Below are positions 1-11,106 of a stretch of DNA of 64,000 nt, piece by piece. The stretch lies in the NCBI GenBank assembly GCA_951394045.1, contig OX595986.1, positions 2,881,534 to 2,945,533 on the forward strand, in the 5' to 3' direction. How positions within the stretch are numbered: the first letter of the stretch is position 1; each line of letters starts with the position of its first letter. Under the pieces are notes generated by a model that made no database searches, had not been told where the DNA came from, and saw nothing but the letters and a program-made list of their open reading frames with translations. The translations under genes were made by a program, and so were the position numbers. Source of the stretch: Nitzschia sp. DOCU1. Its lineage: Eukaryota; Bacillariophyta; Bacillariophyceae; Bacillariales; Bacillariaceae.

Positions 1-1649
1 AGGATACACAAAAGGTAGTCGAACATGATCAACAAGCCACAGAAAATGGCGAAGAGCTTGATCGGGGCAACGGGGCAAATGGCAGTTCCGAAAAAGGCAA
101 TGGCGGTTGTGATAGTCGTCAAGAACGTGGCAGTAGCTGCATCAGGGAGTGCCAAGGCGGCAATTGCCTGTGTGCTGGCACTGGGATGGGTGATTCTAGC
201 GTTTTTCCACTTGTCTGTCACAACAAAAACATTGTCAGCACCCAACGCAAAGACAACAAAGACCCCAATGAAGTTCAGAAAAGGAAAAAACTCTAATTGC
301 CCAATGAAGGTGTACACAAAGTACGACAATGGGAAAGTCAAGATGATTTGCAAGAGACCAATAATCGTGATGAAAGGACTCCTGGTGTGCACTATCATTG
401 CCAATGTGGTGATGAAAGCAGAACCGCAAGCCAACGCCATGTCGCGCCCCACGGCACTATCCGCATATTTTTGGTCAAAGTCCTCATATTGAGTATCGTA
501 TGCGCCATAGATCTTGCTTGATCCACGATCAAAAGAATCGACAATGTCATACATATCATCCACGTGCTCTTCTAAAGTTGCAAAGATTGACGACGAGTAC
601 ATCATTGCCATCGTTGTGTCAAAGTTCGCTTCAACCAACGTTGGAGAGAAACCGACGGGACAAGAAGCAGGAAATTCAAAGTCTCCATTGGGATCGTATG
701 CCACCTTCAAATCGGCCGCACAACGAGCCCAATCAGTTTCGACCTTCTCCTGGTACTGCGCCCACTCCTTACTAAGCTCATCGCATTCCAAATCAAAGCC
801 ATCGGTGATCATCAAGCGAGCATACAGCACCACTGAGTAGGGCGGAAGGCAGCCTTCGTCGCAACCGAAGCACAAACCATTCTTTTCCAGAACCGCTTGG
901 GTGTTAAGCTCTGCCACGCAAAGGTCTCGAAGGAGATCAGGGTCCATGATGGTATCTTGCTTGCTTTCAGATCTCCAGATGGGCCACAAGTGAGTCTCCT
1001 GCTCCAACCTGGTCCAGTTAGTGTACCAGCTAAGGTCACAGCCTTGAAGAGCACCCGAGTTCTGGAGCAAGCGATGGTCAAAATAAAAGGGTAGCTGACG
1101 CTCCACAGACTTGGGTTTTCTGGTGGTTCCGGATGAAATAGTCAATCGACGACGGTCCTCGCCTTCTGCGTCCGAGCCAATATAATCCGTCTCCCAACCA
1201 GGCTGCACATTGTTCAACAAGTCATTCCAAGCAGCAGTTCCTCCATAAAAGAGATAGTCACTGTATCCCTCCACAAGCATAAGTTGTGTCTGACGGTCTG
1301 CAATTAAAGTTCCCCTAGTTTGCCACCCAGCATTATCCACGGAAGGGTCAAAACCACCCAAAGTCATGGCCAAGCCGGAGATCACAAAAGTGACGAGGAG
1401 AGCCGTCCACAGGTGGATCCAGGCAGTTCTCGCCATACGCTTGAATTGTCGGGCCCCAAAGCCGTCCATCTCGTCTTCATTCAAAATGCTCTCCCTTTTC
1501 TTCAACTTCTTTGTCGGATATTCTTCGTCACTGGAAGTCTCTTCAGAAGCCTCTTCTTCAACAGCATTTCCAGAAGATTCGTTTTCCGCGACTGCGGGTT
1601 CCTCCGGAGCGGGATCCGATTGCTCATCAGCACTGTCGGCCATGGTCAT
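1..1649 (-). CDS. Dispatched/Patched-like RND-family membrane protein, 5' part (3' end outside window)
   Basis: One open frame runs from ATG at 1649 to the window edge (549 codons and 2 nt), so the C-terminal half is missing. Residues 1-75 are acidic and probably cytosolic. A first membrane helix lies at about 77-97, then a large Cys-containing loop to about 395, then four hydrophobic helices at about 401-548. These look like the start of a sterol-sensing/RND domain. The motif GADNVFVVTDKW (about 468) matches the G-x-x-D region of Dispatched and Patched relatives, where acidic residues in TM4 carry the ion-coupling. Family knowledge suggests export or redistribution of lipids driven by an ion gradient; the substrate is unknown. 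The second ATG of M-T-M-A at 1643 is an alternative start. The RND/Patched superfamily call is firm; the exact subfamily is inferred. Confidence 0.8.
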   Translation of the reverse strand, partial: MTMADSADEQSDPAPEEPAVAENESSGNAVEEEASEETSSDEEYPTKKLKKRESILNEDEMDGFGARQFKRMARTAWIHLWTALLVTFVISGLAMTLGGFDPSVDNAGWQTRGTLIADRQTQLMLVEGYSDYLFYGGTAAWNDLLNNVQPGWETDYIGSDAEGEDRRRLTISSGTTRKPKSVERQLPFYFDHRLLQNSGALQGCDLSWYTNWTRLEQETHLWPIWRSESKQDTIMDPDLLRDLCVAELNTQAVLEKNGLCFGCDEGCLPPYSVVLYARLMITDGFDLECDELSKEWAQYQEKVETDWARCAADLKVAYDPNGDFEFPASCPVGFSPTLVEANFDTTMAMMYSSSIFATLEEHVDDMYDIVDSFDRGSSKIYGAYDTQYEDFDQKYADSAVGRDMALACGSAFITTLAMIVHTRSPFITIIGLLQIILTFPLSYFVYTFIGQLEFFPFLNFIGVFVVFALGADNVFVVTDKWKNARITHPSASTQAIAALALPDAATATFLTTITTAIAFFGTAICPVAPIKLFAIFCGLLIMFDYLLCI

Positions 1650-2481
1650 GTATCCAATCGGCTGTGTAATTCGTTGGCAGGAAATTTTACCGATTTCGTT
1701 GAAAGAATTGGGCACGGACGCAGATTTCCCCTCAGATTGTTCGTGTTCAATGCAAAACTGCAATCCTAACTCCAGCTTTGACGAGCTGTTTGTTTTGTCT
1801 CTGTCGTGGTAACCGAAAGTAAAATCAATGAGAAACCCAAGCGCTACTACTGCTTCAAAATCTGACGCAACAAAAAATTTCGGCCGATCGTTTGCTCGCG
1901 TCCTTCGCGATGTTGATGGGAAACGAAAAGATGTAGACAGTGATCCGGAAGATGTGACGGAGTAGTGGGACCAAACACGAGAAGAGGAAAGAATTTTGTG
2001 AAAGAGTCGTTAAGTGTAGTGACGTTGTGTCGTCACGCTATCGTACGACATTACGGAAATAGCAACCTTCCTACTTGCGTGGATGGACGGTGCGGTGGGA
2101 ACAAAAAGTATCAGCGTATTGCCCCACTAACAACCGCTAAAAGTTAGTTGCACGTTGCCCAGTACCGAAATGCAAGTACAAGAGTACGTAGATTGGTCAG
2201 ATCGAAAAATAAGATATGCCCGCACTGCAGCACTGTACCTGGTACCTGGTACTATCTGTACTTATTAGCACCCAAAGCGCAAGGATTTTTGACTCATACG
2301 AACACCTCCAAGCTGACAGCGCGAGCCTTTTTCGCGCCTCTGTTCGTGGAAAACAACGAAAACGCCGCATATTATGAGAACCCCAAGACGATACAATGGA
2401 TACCCCGCGTCGATGTTGACATTGAGTAAACCCATTGACAACATTTGAAAGCGTTTCAATACCGTCGCAAAGAGAGAAACC
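1650..2481. other. Intergenic region between divergent genes
   Basis: Shared 5' region of two divergently transcribed genes. Only short open frames without recognisable products are seen. Around 2233-2252 a short direct repeat of CTGGTAC occurs. No RNA gene was recognised. Confidence 0.5.
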
Positions 2482-3283
2482 ATGGCCAACGAAGAGTCCC
2501 CATCGTTCCCTGCTGCCACCCCCCATGGTGAGCTGGAGAAAGTTTTGGAGAACCTGTACTGTATCCAAGGATCTTATAACATGGGTAAGTGCCTGATTTT
2601 TGACTTCGTTTCTTCTCGGTCAATCTGTGCACTCATCAGATTGACGGACTCGCCTCATTAAAGGTATGGGAATCATGATCGGGAGGACCATGACAATTTA
2701 CAAATCCAAAAACGACCTGGTCATTTTCAACTCGATGCGAGTTAGCGAGGAGCTAGAGGAAGAAATTCTAAAGCTCGGGACGATCAAACACGTCGTTCGA
2801 ATGGCAGATGCCCACGGGCTTGATGATGCATACTACGTGAACAAGTTCAAGCCCACTTATTGGTCTCTTGATGCATTGAAACCAAGAAACGTTGCTCACG
2901 ATAGGACATTGAGTTACAGTGACCTTCCAGTTCCCGGAATGGAGATGGTGGCCCTCGAGAATGGAAAAGAGTGCGCTTTTTGGATCCCAGATCATGGTGG
3001 GACACTAATAACTTGCGATATCGTCCAAAACGTGACGGAAATTCCCATTCATGCTAATTGGTTTGGAGGCAAGGTTCACTCTTGGTTCGGGCTTATGGGT
3101 GAATGCAACTGCGCCCCTCTGCCTTGGAAAAGCATGCACGGAAAGGGCCACAAAAAAGTCAGAGAGACCATTCTATCCTGGAACTTTGAGAATCTTTTCA
3201 CGGGTCACGGTCCTCCAAAAGTTGGTGGTGGTGTGAAAGAGCTCATTGCGAAGCACTTTGATGACAGCCTCGGGCCTCTTTAA
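2482..3283 (+). CDS. Metallo-beta-lactamase-fold-like protein of unknown function
   Basis: Two exons, 2482-2584 and 2664-3283, joined across a 79-bp intron (GTAAGT...AAG), give 240 aa. The join restores M-G-M-G-I-M-I-G-R-T in frame. The protein has a pattern reminiscent of the metallo-hydrolase fold used in DUF4336-type proteins: an early strand-rich segment, HGLDDAYY around residue 82 in the place of the HxHxDH motif, IPDHGG around 138, and TGHGPP near 222. The canonical metal-binding histidines are incomplete, so catalytic activity cannot be assumed. There is no signal peptide and no membrane segment. It is divergently placed from the RND gene. The gene structure is well supported; the family call is tentative. 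Confidence 0.7.
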
Positions 3284-3565
3284 AGGTGAAGTTTGCGTCA
3301 ACGAGGAAATGGAGCAAAGATGAACATTGCATTGCAAATCAGCTCAGGGAAAACATTTAGACGACGAAACCGTCATAAGACGTTTTTAATAATTTGGTAA
3401 GCAGTTCCTCTATCTAATCGCCAAATCGTATTGTCTGTACCCGCTTCCTGGAGAGAGTGCAAAATGCAGTGGCACTTTAAGGGCGCAATGACACTTTCGG
3501 ATAGTCTGAGTACTCCTAGCTGCGATGCATGGTTCCGGCAAATATGGGAGCGAATCAAAACAGTA

Positions 3566-5090
3566 CTATTCACTGTCACTATCCATCATCATCGCAGCAA
3601 ACACTCCACCTCCTTTGCCGGATGGCTTGGTTTTCTGTGTTGCCGGAGTAGTCTTCCATGCATTGGCTTTGGGCTTCGCAGCGTTGGTCACCCATGCACT
3701 TCCTTTAGATGTACTACTGGCACTTGGAGCCGCCTTTTTGGCTCCCTTCTTTGCAGATTTGTTCTGGGCATTCCATACTGCAGTGCAAGCTTCTACCCGC
3801 GCTTGGAAAGTCTCATCGTCTTCAAACCACCCCAGACTTTGCTCCTGCAGTATACGCATCGAAAGAAACAAATGACATGAGAAACGAAACCACATTACGG
3901 ATACATTTGGTAGAACGCTGGCCCCTGATACTACACACCTCCAGGCTGGCGATTTCCTCCAGAATATCATCCTTTCGAGCCAAACTTTGAGTTTCTTTCA
4001 CCGATAGTAGACGGCCTTTTGCGCCTTCTTCCAACTCTAGCAAAGGCGAAAGTTCGGTCCGTAACTGAAAGATTTCTTTTTGGTGTTTCAATGGTGGCGG
4101 TGCCTTTGGCGAGATCTTTCCGAGCATTTCCTTTCGTGCTTCGGCTTTTTCTTTGGCGCCTTTAAGCTTTTCGGCCTTTTTCGGTTGACCATTTGCTTCC
4201 GCCTCGGCTATTTCTCTGGCAATCGTCTCCAACCGTTCCGCTACCTGTGACAATAGTTGCGCCTTTTCCTTGGAAGTAATGGAACCTTCTTCGACCTGGT
4301 GATGCATTTGATCCTTGACGTAGGATAGCTTTTCCTCCAACGACGTCGAAGAAACTTGGTCATAGAATACCTGCTCCGCGTCCTCCAAGGCATGACCCTG
4401 CAGTAGCTTTGCTTCTAGTGATTCAAGGATAGTCTTGATTTCGCCAATAGCCGCCGCACAACCCTTCTTTTGGCTCCAAGTTGGACATCGACTCTTCACC
4501 ATACTTTCAAAAACATTCTTTGACGAAAGGGCAATCATTTCTTTTGGACTGCCCTTTGGAAACATGGACACCGAGCTACCAGACGCCGCACCCGAGTCGC
4601 CACGTTCCTGCCCTTCCCCAGAGGCTGTTTGTTGAATTCTGGGGAATACGACCACTGTTTTGAGGTTCTTACCAGTATCGTGTTGCAGTTTGAAGGATCC
4701 AGCGCATTCCTTGATGCAACTCGCACCCCGATCTTCCTCAAACCCTAAATCCCGCAAGGCAGTGGTCACGGCTTTTGCTGCATTCTCATCATATTTTTGT
4801 CGTGCCAGCTTTCCAGCCCCTGTGAGAAGGGTTATACGAATCATTTCCTGAATCGGAAGGGGACTTTCAAAGGCATGCGTAATATTGGTGGTAATCGTAC
4901 TCGTATTTTGGCCTGCCAAATCGAATGTATCGCTTTCTAAAAAACACAAGGAGGTATACGGAGGGCAGAGTGTTTGAGAAGTGTCGTTTAACATGGGCTC
5001 GAATACTATCATGGATCTATCCGTCCTGCCAATGACCCACTCACCAGTCGAACCTCGAATGGCAGCCGCTAGGCCGCTGGCATGCGACAT
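3566..5090 (-). CDS. Uncharacterised coiled-coil protein
   Basis: Two exons on the minus strand, 5090-3939 and 3844-3566, are separated by a 94-bp intron (GTGTGT...CTGCAG). They give 476 aa. ATG 5090 is the first ATG in frame after an upstream stop. The N-terminal ~110 residues look globular. From about residue 180 to 380 the sequence is charged and heptad-like (many E, K, L), so a long helix or coiled coil is likely. The last 60 residues are a basic, Ala/Ser/Lys-rich tail ending in a short acidic Met/Asp stretch. I recognise no named family. The splice join keeps the coiled coil continuous (EIASLE|EQSLGWF), which supports the model. No function is proposed. Confidence 0.65.
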
Positions 5091-5603
5091 GATAAACTTC
5101 GTGCCGAGGGTCACAGAGGAAGTGGCAATCAAATCAACGAATAGCCGATATTAAGATAGTTGCTTTGGTGGTAGAATAGATGAATCACAACGCTCTTGAT
5201 GAAAAGAGGACTGGGTGAGAGCGATAGTGACAACGAGACGTTCTCAATACCTTTCTGGTCGTCGATGATCTTTTGTCGACCGAGATCGATCTCTTCTCGT
5301 TACTCGCGTTCGTCAGAGCCGTTCGTTGTTGATCCCCCCGAGTCCACGTGATGTCACAATCGTTGCACTGATATGCCTCCATTGTCGACCCCTCCGACTA
5401 AAGACTCACCATCACTTTTTTGCAACAGCGAGACAATGACGACGAGACGATCGAGGAGAGGTCGATGCATCATAATGTATGTATGCCACCATTTGATAGC
5501 ACTAGAGTATCCACTTCCGAAACGCCGCAACAGTGCCCAACGATCACTGTTATTTCTGCCCCTTCGCCATAGTTTAGAGGAGGCTTGTAAATATTGGTGA
5601 ACG
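5091..5603. other. Divergent intergenic region
   Basis: This 513-bp region separates two genes transcribed away from each other and must hold both promoters. No RNA gene or convincing coding sequence is seen. Confidence 0.5.
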
Positions 5604-7229
5604 ATGGACGATGCTGATCCGCAGGAATACAAAGAAACTCAATCCAATAATGCAATGGACGAAGAAGAAGAAAGTTATGGGCAGGAAGATGATGATGCGG
5701 ATCAGCAGCAGCAAGACGATGATGATCGCAAACCAGCAGCATCTCGGGGGCCACGTGTCATTCGGCGTGGACCAAAGCATTCCAGAGAGGCAATCACTAG
5801 CCTATCCGTATCGAGACGCACCAAGTTGACTCCTGCTCAATACTCGGATTTGCTGTCGTCGTTGGAGCATTTGATTGCGGCTGGTTGTAAACGAAAACGG
5901 GAGTGGGAGCGTCGCCAAGAATTTCGAGAAACCAAGGAACCAGTTTTGGAGCTAGAAGATTGTTTCCCCTGGACTTACAACAACGTAGAAGATGTGGACG
6001 ACGGCCTGAATCAAGAAACAGAGGACAACGACAAAGATTCGCAATCGGAACAAGAGGCGTCTACTGCCCCATCGCAGCAGCAGAAGAGACGCACCAAAGA
6101 AATCTTGACGGAAGACATTCGAATCTATGGGGATGTGGGAGGGGTGCGCAAGGATGGATTTGGGAAAGGACCCTGGCCAAACCAAAAGCAATATCGCAAG
6201 ATCGATCTTAACCTTGCCATGAACAACTCAGACAGAAACTGGGCAATCGAGCACGGGGATCAAATCCATCCATTGGCGTTTGCTGCAGCCAGGCTTTCAC
6301 AGTCCAACAAACCAAAGACAAAAGACGAAGTGGAAGTTATCAATAAAAACAATCTACAAGCATTCACGACCGACACTTCCCTTTCGCCAGAGGAGGTTCC
6401 GCGAGCGCTGTTGCTACGATGTTGGGAACGTGCTGTGCATGCTGCCTCCCAAACTGTTCCAGTCCACGTCGACGAGTCGGGAAAACTGGAAGGCGGCGTC
6501 GCAGGGAAGGAAAAACCCAAATCTAAAAGCGGTAAAATGAATGGCGATGACAAGCCATCTAGTGAATTGTTTGGTGGGAATGTTCTCGGTCTGGGAGAAG
6601 AGTTCGACGATGGCCCGATCATTCCCAAAGAGGCACCGGTGAAAGAGCCGGTTTATGTTATCGAACAACGAGGGACAGACAAAGACCGGACAGCAACCAG
6701 GCTCAAATGCAAGAGCTTGGGAATTAGTTTGAACAACCCTGATCTCCCCCCAGGGCTTCCTGATGGAGCCTGTCCCGCATGCACAAGGTCCTTTGAGACC
6801 TCAGAGGCCTTGAGACAACACTACTATGGGGGACCCCAAAACAGGGGATGTTGCTGGAATAGGATACCCGAAGCACAGACCGAGAAAATTGCTCAGGTTA
6901 TGGAGCTGCACGTCAAGAAGCAAATGGACGGGTTTCTTGGTCTGATCATGGCGTGTGCTGAGGCTCGTGTGATAGAGCCACCCGATGGCCAGAAGGAAAA
7001 CAAAGTACGGCGACTATTGAATTGGCACGACATTCTCAAGTTCGCCGAGAAAACAATCCAGTCATCTTATTGCATTGAGGCATCGACGGCAGACCCACAT
7101 AATGGACTGCACCCTATCTTTGAGACGCTGCAGCACAAGTCGGGCGGCGTACCACTTGTCTTAAATCCAACCGTACTTGAAAATGTGCGTCAAAGGCTGG
7201 TTGATAGATATGCTCAACTCCCCCCATAG
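5604..7229 (+). CDS. Uncharacterised acidic protein with a single zinc-finger-like motif
   Basis: A single-exon frame of 541 aa from ATG 5604. The first 45 residues are very acidic with a poly-Gln/poly-Asp run, followed by a basic patch (RVIRRGPKHSR). A central low-complexity region (about 125-175) is Glu/Gln rich. Near residues 389-416 the segment CPACTRSFETSEALRQH, followed by a further Cys, resembles a C2H2/C2HC zinc finger. The C-terminal ~110 residues are helical. The layout fits a nuclear protein, possibly nucleic-acid binding, but no family is recognised and function is not assigned. Its 3' end is only 56 bp from the convergent dehydrogenase copy. Confidence 0.7.
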   Translation: MDDADPQEYKETQSNNAMDEEEESYGQEDDDADQQQQDDDDRKPAASRGPRVIRRGPKHSREAITSLSVSRRTKLTPAQYSDLLSSLEHLIAAGCKRKREWERRQEFRETKEPVLELEDCFPWTYNNVEDVDDGLNQETEDNDKDSQSEQEASTAPSQQQKRRTKEILTEDIRIYGDVGGVRKDGFGKGPWPNQKQYRKIDLNLAMNNSDRNWAIEHGDQIHPLAFAAARLSQSNKPKTKDEVEVINKNNLQAFTTDTSLSPEEVPRALLLRCWERAVHAASQTVPVHVDESGKLEGGVAGKEKPKSKSGKMNGDDKPSSELFGGNVLGLGEEFDDGPIIPKEAPVKEPVYVIEQRGTDKDRTATRLKCKSLGISLNNPDLPPGLPDGACPACTRSFETSEALRQHYYGGPQNRGCCWNRIPEAQTEKIAQVMELHVKKQMDGFLGLIMACAEARVIEPPDGQKENKVRRLLNWHDILKFAEKTIQSSYCIEASTADPHNGLHPIFETLQHKSGGVPLVLNPTVLENVRQRLVDRYAQLPP

Positions 7230-9015
7230 CCTACTATAGAGTAATATCGAGATATTGTATTACTGTTTTAGACTCAGACTACCAGCTAGACTAGGAGCAA
7301 TACAAGTACACCGAATACAGTTCCGAATGCTAGGCTGCGGCCTCGACAAACACTGGATGGTGTCTCGACAGATGCACCGGCCACAGGTGCAGCGGAAGGT
7401 GAAAGACCAACCGGTCTCGGGGTGGGCGCCGGGGTGCCCATGCCTTCTTCGTTGGGGGTAGGCGCCGGGTTGCTTATGGCTTCACCAACCGGTCCGGGGG
7501 TAGGCGCTGAGGTGCCTATGGTTTCATCTCCCGCAATGTATTGAATCGTTACGACCTTTGATCCCTGGGAACCTGTCCCATCGCTAGTAACAATCAACCT
7601 CCCACAAGCATCAAAGTCCACATCCACAGGTCTAAATCCATCCTCCCATGCCGCGTTTGGTGGCACGTGGGCAAGAAAGTCAACAGGAGATCCTGAGGCA
7701 TTCCCACTTCCGTCGAATGGAACGTATACAACCTTGTACCCGGTAGGAATGTCACGATTCCACGAGCCATGAAAAGCGATGAACGCATAGCCATTGTAAC
7801 TCTCTGGAAACGGGAAAATACTGTTACACTCTTGGGGTCGATCAGCAGAGTACTTGTAGAAAACAATCCCCAGGGGCGCAGAGTGGCCTTGCATCGCCAC
7901 GATGGGCGGTACAAAGTCGCTCTGACACTGCTCATCCGTGATTTCACCACTTTCCAAGAAACTCGGCCAAGCCCATGCCGTTCCAGGCCCTTTTCCAATT
8001 GTATCCGGAAGATTGTACTCCGTCCAACAGTACGGGTCTATTTCGTGAGAAGAGTCAGAATGAGTATACTGGCAATTCCTGCAGTTATTCGCTTTGTTCC
8101 ACGTCGCAAACTTACATCCCCAGTGCTTCCCTGCGTCAGCTTCGAGAAATCTGTTGAGCTCTTCAGCCTGAAATTCCAAAAATCAAGGATAAAATCGAGT
8201 TAGAGGGACGATCCGACGAGAAACAGAGCGAGCTCTGAGATGACTCACAGGTTATCAGCATGAATATCTCCGCCCAGGTCGCTTCGAAAGAGCATGTCCG
8301 CTCCGTTCTCCACTCCCCATAACACACCATACGAGTCAAATGCTAGACCAACTTCGTTTCTGAGACCATCTGCAAATACTTCGCCAAATTGAAAGTCAAT
8401 GGGAAAGACGACAGAGGTTCCGTAGATGTCAAAGCGTCTTATTCTCGATCGATGCGAGTCAGCGTCAACGTTTTCGTATGATCCAACTGAAATGTAGAGT
8501 CTTCCAAGTTCGTCAAAGGCTAGAGTCCGAGTTGTATGACCTTGCGGTGCACCTTCTTTCCCGTCAGCGTTCATGTTGACCACGACGATCTCTTCCGACC
8601 CGATCGTTTCGAAATCACCAGTGTACGGCCATCGGTACACGGTCGTATCGCTTGACGCATAGATGTAGCCATTATGAACGGCCAGGCCATGATTCAAGCC
8701 GCTAGCTGTCGCCAAAGTGCGTCTGGAGTCCGCAACGAGGTCATCATCAGAGTCAAAGAGATGCACAACTGATGCTGTGGTTCGCTCTAAAACCAATGAA
8801 TTAGCCACGCCTAGCGACACCACACTTCTTGGCTTGTCGACAACCACTGGCAGCTCGAAGGCACAAAAGCCAGCTTCCAGGACGGCATTGGACAAAGATG
8901 TGCAAGTTTCTCCCATGGTGAAGGAGTCGGCGTTGTGATTGATTGCTTTCTTCGGAAATGAATCGCTCCGCGACAAGCCGGTCTGTTGTCGCCATCAGAT
9001 CTTCGGCACGATGTT
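7230..9015. repeat. Left arm of a ~1.8-kb inverted duplication
   Basis: This arm is the reverse complement of 11008-12830. From about 7540 to 9015 I count by eye roughly a dozen differences from the right arm, including inside the intron. From 7230 to about 7540 (the C-terminal codons and 3' UTR) the arms are still alignable but differ by many substitutions and indels. Similarity stops sharply at 9015. Confidence 0.85.
7286..8916 (-). pseudogene. PQQ-type sugar (sorbosone/glucose) dehydrogenase-like gene, left copy, frame broken at the exon junction
   Basis: This is the minus-strand partner of the gene at 11107-12774. Exon 1 is 8916-8249 and exon 2 is 8167-7286, with an 81-bp intron at 8248-8168. 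Exon 1 is 668 bp against 669 in the right copy: one C is missing just before the donor (GATAACCT|GTGAGT instead of GATAACCCT|GTGAGT). The normal splice therefore shifts exon 2 out of frame, and reading through gives an immediate TGA. None of the nearby AG acceptors restores the frame. Otherwise it encodes the same beta-propeller as the right copy, with a different C-terminal tail (APTPxPVG-type repeats, then a hydrophobic end). It could be a fresh pseudogene, produce a truncated protein, or reflect a sequencing error. Both exon frames are otherwise intact. Confidence 0.7.
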
Positions 9016-9674
9016 CCAACACGTTTCTCTCCCCCGCCCAGGATGCCTTATTCCTCCTGTTGTCGGCGAACTCGCGCGCGTGCACCCTCACAAATTTCTC
9101 CATTTTTTGCCGCGGGGCAATTCCGAAAAACATCATGTCAGACTTCATCCTTCCGTGCGTCGAAGGCTGGTTGGATAGGTATGCTCTCATGCTCATTAAC
9201 TCATAGCCTAGAGTAGGTAACTAGCAAATGGGATTAGCCACGGCGCTTGCTGTCAGAATCATAATACGCTGTTTCTTTTTGTTGCTTGTTGTTGTGATGA
9301 AAGCAATCGCAAGCATATCTCATCCCGTGTAGTGTTTCCGATTGGAACCAGCGACACTATCGACGGTAGTAACACTCTAGCGTCTGATGGATAGTATGCG
9401 GGTTAGCATATAATCCGGTTTCTATTAGCAGAAATAGTAGAATTTCCGCCATATTGAGATCATACTACCAAGTTAGAGCCCACAATACTCGAGTAGTTGG
9501 TTTGGTTGTTTGAACACAATCGCAATCGCAGCGTGCTGTCGTCGACCAACGGGTACCACCTCACGAAACCATTTTTCTTTGGCTATTGTGTCGAATCGTA
9601 GTTTGCATCGCAAGCGCTTCTTTGGAGTACGTCGCGGTCGCTTTCCAGTAAGTTGGTGCCCAGACTTGAGAATC
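9016..9674. other. Spacer of the inverted duplication, left part
   Basis: No gene is seen. The region holds the upstream sequence of the left dehydrogenase copy and the 3' flank of the gene at 9675. A 26-bp motif at 9474-9499 recurs with two mismatches at 29644-29669. Confidence 0.5.
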
Positions 9675-10598
9675 TCAGCGTTTGTTGCGGATCTTTGCAT
9701 TTTCGGACTCCTGAAGGTACAAAAAGTCGTCAAAGGTTCCCAGAACTATTGCTCGTACTAAGAGAGACGTGATGGAAGGTGCATTTTCGTCTTCAGCGTC
9801 GACTGGGGGTAGAATGTAGCCGACGTTGAAACGCGGGAAAGTCTGCAGTGTCCATCCTGTCATGGGCTTGCGGTCTCGCGAGTACTTTTTGACGACTCGC
9901 TCCATTTGCTTCTTTTGATTGCTCTCCTCCTTGATGATATCACTTACATCCTCTACGTATTGCTTGTGAAACGAAAATGTTGGTGGGCCAGTGATTGTGG
10001 GTACTTTGGATCTTGATGCCTTTGATGATTTACGCCGTGGCTTTTCCATTTCCTCCACCGTCAGCGCGGCGTTGTAGGTTTTGTCGAGATGGTTGTCAAA
10101 AGGTGTATACTGTACAATGCGGGAGATGAGGTATATGGTGCAATTTTCTTTCGATCCAGTGGGTACCGAAGTCTTACCGGACGTTTAGACCACCACAGCT
10201 CGAGATGATCTGGATAGCTACCACCACAAACAAGACACTTATTCGGACTGTAACGGGAGCAAGGATACAGTAGTTGCAAGATCGAATTTGATTCGAATCG
10301 TACATACTGAGCAGCAAAGTGAGTGAACGTGCTTAAAGGACAGCACTTGAACGGCAATAAAGGTTCCTACCATGTGCCCGCCTTTCCCTTCGATGAGATG
10401 ATCCTTCAGCAAGTGATGACACCATTTGTAAAGGAGAGCAGATGGGGCATCCCAGATGAACATGCCACAAGCACGGCGACTGGTGGGAACTGCAGGGACC
10501 CCATCACATGATCTTTCGGTTGTAGGCGCCTCCCTTGAAGATGCAGCGGCGATCTGGAACCAAGTAAAGATACAGCAAAAAACAGTGGAAAATCTCAT
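9675..10598 (-). CDS. Uncharacterised three-exon protein in the loop of the inverted duplication
   Basis: Minus-strand exons 10598-10371, 10306-10178 and 10109-9675 are joined across introns of 64 bp (GTAGGA...TCAG) and 68 bp (GTAAGA...ACAG). Both joins are phase 0 and give 263 aa. The first ~22 residues are hydrophobic and could be a signal or anchor, although a later start at the internal Met of GMFIWDAP is possible. A CLVCGG motif lies in exon 2 (about residues 100-105) beside an aromatic patch (LELWW). The C-terminal exon has a basic Ser/Lys segment and then a mixed helical region. No family is recognised. The gene lies wholly between the two arms and is unrelated in sequence to the dehydrogenase. 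Confidence 0.65.
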
Positions 10599-11106
10599 TT
10601 TCGCGGGCGGGAAATCAATCTGGGCTTGGGCACAACCGAATGGTTCTGAACTTCAAGACCTCCGGCCTTGTTCCTTACACGCAATAAGTAGGGTCGTTCG
10701 TTGGAATAACACTTTCGACAAGCAAACCCTGCTCCAATACACATTTCATTTTATCAAACAGCTTTCGCCATCGTCGTCGTCGTTTTGGTTCACTCAAATT
10801 TTACAAGGAGGATGCCCCGAAAGCGCGTAGTTCGTAGTCGACCGTGTCAATAATGAAAAGCAAAGGAAGGACTCCTATGACTCACTCAAACAGCTTTCTT
10901 TTTAGCATCCCTCCTCCGCGTGGAAGGATGAAGTTTGCTGGCGTCATCTGAAAAGTGACTACTGTACTTTCGCCGAAAAACTAAAGGAGCGAGGGAGAGG
11001 GTGCAGAAACATCGTGCCGATGATCTGATGGCGACAACAGACCGGCTTGTTGCGGAGCGATTCATTTCCGAAGAAAGCAATCAATCACAACGCCAACTCC
11101 TTCACC
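10599..11106. other. Divergent intergenic region, spacer right part
   Basis: Upstream of both the loop gene and the right dehydrogenase copy. The last 99 bp (from 11008) belong to the inverted-repeat arm. Near 10925-10940 a short stretch resembles 9144-9163 in the matching position beyond the left arm, hinting at older homology outside the near-identical part. Confidence 0.45.

Noticed and set aside
8801..9196. 131-codon ORF starting upstream of the left dehydrogenase copy
   Set aside because: It overlaps exon 1 in another frame and its start lies outside the conserved arm; the right arm has only a shorter version.
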